Assembly: GCA_023458615.1 (NCBI GenBank)
Contig: JAEWYV010000049.1
Location: 1-13,111, forward strand
Length of the DNA: 13,111 nt
Source of the DNA: Bacillota bacterium
GTDB taxonomy: Bacteria; Bacillota; Clostridia; Christensenellales; CAG-138
Reading direction: 5' to 3'
Both the position numbers and the translations under genes were made by a program. Position 1 is the first letter of the stretch; each line of letters begins with the position of its first letter. Shown one piece after another: positions 7,334-13,111 of this stretch. Under the pieces are notes generated by a model. The model saw only the letters and a list, made by a program, of their open reading frames with translations, did not search any database and was not told the origin of the DNA.

Positions 7334-8946
7334 AGCCTTTGCCGAAGCTGGAGGGCGGTAACGAGCGCCTTGCGAACGTACTTGGCGGTATTGCAATCGG
7401 CGTTGCGCTGCTGACGGCGCTTGCGCTGGCGCTCACGAGCCTGTTTGCCGCGGCCGAGATCAGCCCGGAGCCGGATCGATATAAACTCCTGCAAATCAAT
7501 ATCTTTGCGGAGAATGAGCTGACAAATCTAGTCATTGTTCTCTTTGGCATCGCGGCGTTGGCATTGGCCGGAAAAATTCCGGTAACGCGAAAGTTTAATC
7601 TAGCCTTTGGCTCGGCGGCGCTTCTGTTGCTGGGTATTTTCGGCTTAGTCTGGGTCTTATCCGTCAACGCAAAAGCGGAGTCAGACGGAGATGTGCTGAT
7701 CAAGATTGCCAGCCGCATCATTGCCGGAGACTATGCGCCTGTTGCAAACAGCGGGGAATACTTGCACTATTATCTGGTGCGGTTTCCGTATCAATGTGGC
7801 TTACTGGCTGCGCTGGAATTGATGGTGCGTCTCTTTGGAGAGACCGGCGCGCTGCTCGCCGCACGAATCCTGAACGTGTGCCTGCTGATTTCGTCCTATG
7901 CCGCGCTCTTGATGATCACCGACAGGGTGTTTCACAATGTGCGGATCACGTTCATCACGATCCTGCTTCTATGTGCTGCAATTCAGCCGCTGGTTGCCTG
8001 TACGTTTGTCTACGGCTTAATTCCCGCGCTGGCACTCTGCATCTGGGGCATCTATTTTGTGGTGCGCTTTTTGCAGGATGGAAAATGGCAGAGCATGATT
8101 CCCGCCGCCGTTCTCTTTGCGCTTGCCGCCCTCATTCGCTCCAATGCTTGGATTGTTATCGTCGCGGTGCTCATCGTTCTCATCCTCTCGGCGATTCGAA
8201 AGAAGGCATGGCGTCCGGTTCTGTTCGCCCTGATTATTGCAGTATTATCTGCGCCGCTACCGCAGTTGGCGCAGTCGGGATATGAACAAAAGCTGGATAC
8301 CAGCTTTGGCAGCGGATACCCGAAGAGCTATTGGACGGCTATGAGCCTACAGGATGGCTGGAAAGCCTCCGGCTGGCACGTGTTTGAATATCAAGCGCTG
8401 ATGGAAAAAACCTATGGCGAGGATGTTACGGCAATTGGCAAACAGGCCAAGCTGGATATACAGAAGAGCCTGACAGAGCTTGCTGGAAATCCAAGCGAGA
8501 TGAAAACCTATCTGTTTGAGAAGATGGTTTCCCAGTGGAACGAGCCGACGTTTATGAGCGTCTGGATCACCAGATCCGTCGACTCCTATGCGCAGCCGGG
8601 TGCGCTGACCGAACTTGTGTATAGCGACTCGTTTGATACGTTGTATCGCTTTGCCGAGGGAAAGATTGTGAAGCTTTTATATTTCGGCTTCCTGCTCTCG
8701 ACTGCGGCACTGCTCCGCAGACGGACGGAGGGGCAGCTGTTGCTCCCGCTGATCCTGCTGGGCGGTGTGCTGTTTCATATGATCTTCGAGGCAAAGTCGC
8801 AATATGTACTGGAGTATCTGCCGCTGTTCGCGCCGGTTGCGGCGTTTGGCATACTCTCGTTTTCCTCGTGCGTTGAGCGGATGTGGCATCGCGCTTTTCA
8901 AAAGTGTGAGAGCGCAAAGAGCAAAACAAAGGAGATTACAGAATGA
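7330..8946 (+). CDS. GT-C fold (family 39/PMT-like) membrane glycosyltransferase, paralogue 2
   Basis: 538 residues; the ATG at 7330 overlaps the preceding stop by four bases and has AAAGGA six bases upstream. Layout is the same as paralogue 1: three N-terminal helices, then a polar segment with E117-S-D119-G-D121, G133-D-Y135, Y147-Y-L-V-R-F-P-Y-Q155-x-G, then helices with Y228-G-L-I-P-A and R270-S-N-A-W-I. A large loop (about 312-445) carries G329-Y-P, S401-Q-W-N-E-P-T-F, and the C-terminus has H483-M-I-F-E-A-K-S-Q-Y. It is much closer to paralogue 4 than to 1 or 3: both share the S-D-G-D acidic pair, S-G-E-Y-L-H-Y-Y, L-D-T-S-F-G, T-Y-G-E-D-V and S-Q-Y-V-L-E-Y-L-P, so these two probably come from a later duplication or share a substrate. 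The C-terminal cytoplasmic tail is rich in K, S and T. Translation is likely coupled to the gene before. Confidence 0.7.
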   Translation: MKPLPKLEGGNERLANVLGGIAIGVALLTALALALTSLFAAAEISPEPDRYKLLQINIFAENELTNLVIVLFGIAALALAGKIPVTRKFNLAFGSAALLLLGIFGLVWVLSVNAKAESDGDVLIKIASRIIAGDYAPVANSGEYLHYYLVRFPYQCGLLAALELMVRLFGETGALLAARILNVCLLISSYAALLMITDRVFHNVRITFITILLLCAAIQPLVACTFVYGLIPALALCIWGIYFVVRFLQDGKWQSMIPAAVLFALAALIRSNAWIVIVAVLIVLILSAIRKKAWRPVLFALIIAVLSAPLPQLAQSGYEQKLDTSFGSGYPKSYWTAMSLQDGWKASGWHVFEYQALMEKTYGEDVTAIGKQAKLDIQKSLTELAGNPSEMKTYLFEKMVSQWNEPTFMSVWITRSVDSYAQPGALTELVYSDSFDTLYRFAEGKIVKLLYFGFLLSTAALLRRRTEGQLLLPLILLGGVLFHMIFEAKSQYVLEYLPLFAPVAAFGILSFSSCVERMWHRAFQKCESAKSKTKEITE

Positions 8947-10562
8947 GAAAGCCCTCACCCGCAGAGCCGCTGTCTCCGTTACGCCGGGAGCGCGCGGCAG
9001 ACATTCTGGGTACGCTTGCGCTGGCAGCTGTGCTCTGCGCAATGCTGACGCTGTTTTTACTGAGTTTGTTTTATGGCGCGCGGCTTCGTCCGGGACAGTA
9101 TCATATCATGTCTCGTGCAGACATTTTCGAAGTGAATGAGTGGACAAGCCTTGTTGCATTTATTGCCATGGTTATTCTTCTGTGGCAAATCTTGCGGCTA
9201 AAGCGTTCCAAATCACTGGTTTTGGCACTTGGCGTTGCCGTACTTGCAGCGCATTTGTTGGTTGGACTCACTTGGGTGCTGTCACTGGAAGGCCCCCCTA
9301 CCTGCGACGCTGGAATCTTGTATGATATCCTCATCAAAATGCGAGCAGGCGCAAAAGATGCGACGTTTTTGAAGAATACAGGGGATATGTATCGCTATTA
9401 TCTTGTGAGCTATCCCTTCCAATTTGGTTTTTTCTCCTACACAGATTTGCTGCTTAAATTAACTGGTGAAGTGCTGCTTGCTCCGGCCATTCGAGTTTTG
9501 AGCGTGTTATTCATCGTTTCCAGTTATGGAGCGATCATGCTACTTACGCAGAAAATCTTTCGGGATGAGCACATCACACTACTCACCATTCTGCTGCTGG
9601 CGGTCTGCATTCAGCCCTTGCTCTACAGCTCGGCCTGCTACAGCCAGATTCCCTCGTTTGCCTTTGGCATTTGGGGTATTTATGCAGCGGTCAACTATTT
9701 GACCAATCGCCGCAAAAGAACGCTGCTGCTCTCGGCGGTGCTGCTTGCCCTTGCGGTCTACCTTAAGCCAAACGCATGGATTATGATTGCAGCGGTTTCG
9801 ATTGTGCTCGTGCTGGATGCCATTCGCGCGTGGCGCTGGCGGTCGCTGGCTGCGGTTCTTGTGCTGGTTGCGCTCGCGCTGCCCGCGCCAAAGCTGATTC
9901 AGTCCTACTATGAGGCCGAGATCGGCACGACCTTTGGCAAGGGTTACCCAATGGTGAGCTGGATTGCAATGTCCCTGCAAGAAGGAGATCATACCACCGG
10001 ATGGTATGACCACACCTATAATGTGAAACTCAAGCGCCAGTTTGGCGAGGACATGGCGGGCGTTTCCAAACAAAGCATTGTGGATCTACGGGATGGCCTT
10101 GAGAATATTACCTCCGAACCCGGAAAACTCAGAGTTTTCCTGAGTGAGAAAATCGGTTCCCAGTGGCTGGAGCCGACCTTTATGTGCATCTGGGCGACCA
10201 ACGGCGGCGGTCCGCCCGTGCCATCGGCAACCAATGCCTTCTCCCGGTTTTTCTATGGCGAGCGGTTTGACAACCTGTTTCGATTTGGCATGCGCTATTA
10301 TCTCATCCTGCTCTACGGCGGTGCGGTACTCAGCGTGATCATGCTCTTCCGGAAGCGAACAGACGCTATGCTGATTCTGCCGCTGATCATACTTGGCGGG
10401 GTGTTATATCATGTTTTATTTGAGGCGCAGTCCCGCTATGCGCTGAACTATCTGCCGCTCTTTGCGCCGGTTGCGGCGTTTGGTATCGTGACTTCAGGAG
10501 GAAAGATACACGGATGGTTTTCCAAAAGAAAACACAACGCAGCCGGAAAGGAAGTAAATTGA
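8943..10562 (+). CDS. GT-C fold (family 39/PMT-like) membrane glycosyltransferase, paralogue 3 (divergent motifs)
   Basis: 539 residues; ATG at 8943 overlaps the previous stop (ATGA) and has AAAGGAG eight bases upstream. The helix pattern and the large loop (about 320-450) match the other copies. The motifs differ most here: T120-C-D122-A-G keeps the Asp but loses the second acidic residue of copies 2 and 4; the GDY motif is replaced by G136-A-K-D; the aromatic motif reads V155-S-Y-P-F-Q-F-G162; and Y-G-L-I-P-A is Y233-S-Q-I-P-S. K276-P-N-A-W-I, G333-K-G-Y-P-M, S406-Q-W-L-E-P-T-F and H490-V-L-F-E-A are kept. A glycine/proline-rich insert (G421-G-G-P-P-V-P) sits in the loop. The Asp, the loop and the C-terminal motif are intact, so it is probably active, perhaps with a different acceptor or donor. 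No frameshift or stop interrupts it. Confidence 0.68.
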   Translation: MRKPSPAEPLSPLRRERAADILGTLALAAVLCAMLTLFLLSLFYGARLRPGQYHIMSRADIFEVNEWTSLVAFIAMVILLWQILRLKRSKSLVLALGVAVLAAHLLVGLTWVLSLEGPPTCDAGILYDILIKMRAGAKDATFLKNTGDMYRYYLVSYPFQFGFFSYTDLLLKLTGEVLLAPAIRVLSVLFIVSSYGAIMLLTQKIFRDEHITLLTILLLAVCIQPLLYSSACYSQIPSFAFGIWGIYAAVNYLTNRRKRTLLLSAVLLALAVYLKPNAWIMIAAVSIVLVLDAIRAWRWRSLAAVLVLVALALPAPKLIQSYYEAEIGTTFGKGYPMVSWIAMSLQEGDHTTGWYDHTYNVKLKRQFGEDMAGVSKQSIVDLRDGLENITSEPGKLRVFLSEKIGSQWLEPTFMCIWATNGGGPPVPSATNAFSRFFYGERFDNLFRFGMRYYLILLYGGAVLSVIMLFRKRTDAMLILPLIILGGVLYHVLFEAQSRYALNYLPLFAPVAAFGIVTSGGKIHGWFSKRKHNAAGKEVN

Positions 10563-12169
10563 GCGATCTTTTACAGACGAAAACAAAACAGGAATGCGCG
10601 GCACAGGTTCTTGGCACGCTGGCAATGTGCGTTGTGTTGCTCTTTGCGCTCGCGTTGGCAGCAACGAGTTTGTTTGCATCCGCGCGGATCAATCCCGAGG
10701 ACTACTCCCTTTTAAAGATTCAGATGCTGCGGGAAAATCCGATCCTCAATTTGCTTATCGTGGTGGTTGGGGTTGTGCTGCTGGCGGTGCTTGGCAAAGT
10801 GCCCGTAACAAAGCGCAGCAATCTCGTTCTCAGCAATGTGGTTCTTCTTGCGCTCGGTTTGTTTGGCGCGATGTGGGTTCGTTCGGTCAGAGCATTTGCG
10901 GAGTCGGACGGGGATGTGCTCATTCAGATTTGCGAACGGCTCATCGCAGGGGACTATGTCAGCATAGCAAAGAGCGGTGAATATCTGCACTACTATATGG
11001 TTCGCTTCCCCTATCAAAGCGGGCTATTGTCCTATCTTGAGGTGCTGGTTCGCCTCTTTGGGACGACGGGCGTCTATCCGGTTGCGCGGCTGATCAATGT
11101 CGGCCTGCTCATTTCCTCCTATGCGGCACTGCTGCTGACAACGCAGAGGCTGTTTCAAAACGATCGGGTTACCTTTGTTACGATCGTGCTCTTGTGCCTG
11201 AACGTACAGCCGGTCATTTCCTGCACATTCATATATGGGTTAATTCCTGCACTGACGCTGATCATATGGGCGGTCTATTTTGTTGTTCGCTATATGCAAA
11301 CCGGTAAAAAGCGAAATATGATCCCAGCAGTCGCTTTGTTGGCAATCGCTGTCTATCTGCGCTCCAATACGTGGATTGCTATCGTGGCAATCGGGATTGT
11401 ACTTTTTCTGCATGCGATTCAGCAGAAGAAGCTAGTGCCAATTGGCATGCTTGTGTTGATTGTTGTGGCGTGTCTGCCGTTACCCAAACTGGCGCAAACC
11501 TATTACGAGAATCGGTTGGATACGAGCTTTGGCGATGGCTATCCAAAGAGCTATTGGATGGCAATGAGTCTGCAAAAAGGCTGGAAGGCGACCGGTTGGC
11601 ATGTTCAGGACTATCAAACCATGATGGAAGAGACCTATGGCGAGGATGTTGCGGGCATCGATGCGCGCGCGCGTCTAGATATACAGGCCGGCCTATCCGC
11701 TTTTCAAAAGAGTCCGGCAACACTGGGCACCTATCTGTTTGAAAAACTCGTGTCGCAGTGGGACGAACCAACGTTTCTGAGCATTTGGATTTCGAAATCC
11801 GTCAATACGTTTGGTGAACCAACATCTCTTGCAAGAGCGCTCTACAGCGATGCGTTCGGCTCGTTCTATCAGCTGTTCACCGGAAAATGGATCAAAGTGA
11901 TGTATTTTGAATTTGCGATCTGCGCGGTAATTCTGCTGTTCAAACGGAAAAATGAACAGCTGATTTTTCCGGTTATGATCCTAGGCGGGGGAGTTTTCCA
12001 CTTAATATTCGAAGCAAAATCACAATATGTTTTGGAATATCTGCCGTTGATGCTGCCACTTGCGGCCTATGGCGCGGTTTCGCTTTGGTCACGTATCCTT
12101 CACCCAAAATCAATAAAGGCGGCGGAGGAACCAAACGCACAGATCCAGACGGGCGGGAACGCGGGTTGA
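10559..12169 (+). CDS. GT-C fold (family 39/PMT-like) membrane glycosyltransferase, paralogue 4
   Basis: 536 residues if started at the TTG 10559-10561. This start gives a four-base TTGA overlap with the previous stop, as in the other junctions, has AAGGAAG four bases upstream, and yields a length and N-terminus like its sisters. An in-frame ATG at 10514 would add 15 basic residues and overlap the previous gene by 49 bases; it is less likely. Motifs: E115-S-D117-G-D119, G131-D-Y133, Y146-M-V-R-F-P-Y-Q-x-G, Y226-G-L-I-P-A, R268-S-N-T-W-I, G325-D-G-Y-P, S399-Q-W-D-E-P-T-F and H481-L-I-F-E-A-K-S-Q-Y. It is the closest relative of paralogue 2. No clear terminator lies between its stop and the promoter of the MATE gene, so read-through into the MATE leader is likely. 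Confidence 0.7.
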   Translation: MSDLLQTKTKQECAAQVLGTLAMCVVLLFALALAATSLFASARINPEDYSLLKIQMLRENPILNLLIVVVGVVLLAVLGKVPVTKRSNLVLSNVVLLALGLFGAMWVRSVRAFAESDGDVLIQICERLIAGDYVSIAKSGEYLHYYMVRFPYQSGLLSYLEVLVRLFGTTGVYPVARLINVGLLISSYAALLLTTQRLFQNDRVTFVTIVLLCLNVQPVISCTFIYGLIPALTLIIWAVYFVVRYMQTGKKRNMIPAVALLAIAVYLRSNTWIAIVAIGIVLFLHAIQQKKLVPIGMLVLIVVACLPLPKLAQTYYENRLDTSFGDGYPKSYWMAMSLQKGWKATGWHVQDYQTMMEETYGEDVAGIDARARLDIQAGLSAFQKSPATLGTYLFEKLVSQWDEPTFLSIWISKSVNTFGEPTSLARALYSDAFGSFYQLFTGKWIKVMYFEFAICAVILLFKRKNEQLIFPVMILGGGVFHLIFEAKSQYVLEYLPLMLPLAAYGAVSLWSRILHPKSIKAAEEPNAQIQTGGNAG

Positions 12170-12194
12170 TTTGATCTTCAAAATTTGATATACT
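12166..12194 (+). promoter_or_regulatory. Candidate promoter of the MATE transporter gene
   Basis: TTGATT (12166-12171), 17 bases, TATACT (12189-12194). The -35 overlaps the stop codon of paralogue 4. Transcription would begin near 12201 with a leader of about 115 bases. Confidence 0.55.
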
Positions 12195-12208
12195 GAGCGC
12201 AATTTGAA

Positions 12209-12300
12209 GGTCTGCCGGGCAAAAGCAAAGTGATTTAACAGCAGACTAAGAGCAAGGACGATTGATGCGCCCGCACGGGTAGATTCCGGCGGGCGCATTT
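12209..12300 (+). promoter_or_regulatory. Two-hairpin leader of the MATE gene, possible attenuator or terminator
   Basis: GTCTGC (12210-12215) pairs with GCAGAC (12241-12246), extended by a G-U pair. Downstream, ATGCGCCCGC (12265-12274) pairs perfectly with GCGGGCGCAT (12289-12298), and three further CGG/CCG pairs (12276-12278, 12286-12288) lie beyond a single bulged A. Only ATTTGGTT follows, so a U-run is poor. The hairpin ends eight bases before the ribosome binding site. It may end the array's transcript, attenuate the MATE gene, or both. An alternative pairing exists between TGCCGGGC (12213-12220) and GCCCGCA (12269-12275). I match it to no known riboswitch. Confidence 0.5.
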
Positions 12301-12315
12301 GGTTAAGGAGAGGAT

Positions 12316-13111
12316 ATGTTAAGAAAACGGCTTGCGGACCTATTTGACCGCTCGTTCTGGGCGGTGGCGCTTCCGCTTGTCATACCAATTGCGCTACAAA
12401 ATCTATTGATGACCTCGTTCCGTCTGGTCGATACGCTCATGGTGGGGCGGCTTGGCGATGTTTCCATCGCCGCTGTCGGCCTTGCCGGTTGGGCATCGTT
12501 TCTGGTAGAGCTGCTCGCGTTTGGCATGTCGAGCGGGGCGGCGGTGTTTGTCGCGCAATATCACGGCGCAAATAATAAGGATGGAATGCTGCGCACCTAC
12601 GGCATGCTGCTGAGCTTCATGATTCCGCTTGGGCTTTTGTTCACCGTCGGCGTCGGGATGTTTCCGGAGTTTGTCATGCGGCTGTTCACCGATGACGCGG
12701 CGCTCATCAGCGAAGGTGTTCGTTACCTTAAGTTTGCCTGCGTTTCCTATGCTTCGTTGACGATCAACCTCGCGATCTCCACGATGCTGCGCTGCACGGA
12801 GCAGGTGAAGATTCCGATGATCACAAGCGGCATCGCGGCAGGGCTGAACGCAATTTTAAACTACGTCTTTATCTTTGGTGTCTTCGGGTTTCCGGCGATG
12901 GGTGTAGCGGGCGCGGGCTTAGCCACGGCAATCTCTTCGCTGATCAATCCGATTCTGATGCTGCTGATCTCCTTCTCGAAAAAAAATATCGTCATTGCGC
13001 CGCTTTCCAAGATATTTGCGCTCAAGGGATTCCACAAAACATTCTGGTCGCGCGCGTTGCCGGTGCTGCTCAATGAGTTTTTCTGGAGCGTCTCCGTGGT
13101 CGGCATCAATA
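12316..13111 (+). CDS. MATE-family multidrug/cation antiporter, N-terminal part (runs off the window)
   Basis: 265 codons are present, beginning at ATG 12316 with AAGGAG five bases upstream; the rest lies beyond the end. MATE proteins export drugs or metabolites across the cytoplasmic membrane in exchange for Na+ or H+. The first half of the fold is visible: L19-P-L-V-I-P-I-A-L-Q28-N29 in helix 1, V38-D39-T40 and M42-V-G-R-L-G-D48 typical for the family, G70-x-S-S-G74-A-A-V-F-V-A-Q-Y-H-G-A85, the helix-5 region L160-R-C... and N178-A-I-L-N182-Y-V-F-I-F-G, and G196-x-A-G-A-G-L-A. A second-half helix begins at L249-P-V-L-L-N-E. Full-length members have about 450 residues. Substrate is not predictable. 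Context: last member of the plus-strand cluster, with its own promoter and a structured leader. Confidence 0.9.
   Translation, partial: MLRKRLADLFDRSFWAVALPLVIPIALQNLLMTSFRLVDTLMVGRLGDVSIAAVGLAGWASFLVELLAFGMSSGAAVFVAQYHGANNKDGMLRTYGMLLSFMIPLGLLFTVGVGMFPEFVMRLFTDDAALISEGVRYLKFACVSYASLTINLAISTMLRCTEQVKIPMITSGIAAGLNAILNYVFIFGVFGFPAMGVAGAGLATAISSLINPILMLLISFSKKNIVIAPLSKIFALKGFHKTFWSRALPVLLNEFFWSVSVVGIN

Noticed and set aside
6635..7396. 253-codon minus-strand frame across paralogues 1 and 2
   Set aside because: It is antisense to two conserved membrane protein ends and has no recognisable domain.
12210..12246. c-di-GMP-I riboswitch, suggested by GGGCAAA in the MATE leader
   Set aside because: The conserved GACGCAAAGCC-like segment and tetraloop receptor pattern of that class are absent.
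12254..12282. Guanidine-II (mini-ykkC) riboswitch, suggested by ACGA and ACGG near hairpins
   Set aside because: The ACGR tetraloops are not closed by proper stems: the first would have only three pairs and the second lies inside the large GC hairpin rather than at its tip.

Overview
The window looks like chromosomal DNA of a moderately GC-rich Bacillota (Clostridia-type) bacterium. This rests on the mnmG-rsmG pair, a YhaM-type OB-fold/HD nuclease, strong AGGAGG-type ribosome binding sites, two TTG starts and sigma-A-like promoters with the -10 hexamer TATACT. I see no RNA gene, insertion sequence, phage gene or CRISPR array.

Left part, minus strand (1-1624): a small two-helix membrane protein with a YcxB-like C-terminal domain (15-521), and upstream of it a YhaM-like 3'-5' exoribonuclease (647-1624). 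A clear intrinsic terminator (589-615) separates them.

Centre-left, plus strand (1749-5501): a 198-base divergent promoter region, then mnmG (tRNA U34 modification), rsmG (16S rRNA G527 methylation, ATGA overlap with mnmG), then a 334-residue membrane protein from a TTG start, followed by a weak terminator-like hairpin. By eye the third gene is a shortened relative of the membrane enzymes that follow. It keeps the membrane scaffold but lacks both large loops carrying the family's conserved polar motifs.

Centre-right, plus strand (5547-12169): a near-consensus promoter (TTGTCA, 17 bases, TATACT) and a leader of about 130 bases precede four tandem, homologous, full-length multipass proteins (539, 538, 539 and 536 residues). 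Each is joined to the next by a 4-base stop/start overlap (ATGA, ATGA, TTGA). They look like GT-C fold (family 39/PMT-like) glycosyltransferases, which in this family move a sugar from a polyprenyl-phosphate carrier to an acceptor outside the membrane. The second and fourth are closest to each other; the third is the most divergent in its motifs. The donor and acceptor cannot be read from this window.

Right end (12166-13111): a candidate promoter overlapping the stop codon of the last paralogue, a leader with a 6-7 bp hairpin followed by a very stable GC-rich hairpin, and the first 265 codons of a MATE-family transporter that runs off the window.

The most noteworthy items are the tandem array of four GT-C-like paralogues, the loop-less fifth member in the adjacent housekeeping operon, and the possible attenuator in front of the MATE gene. 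Homology statements were made by eye; no search was run.
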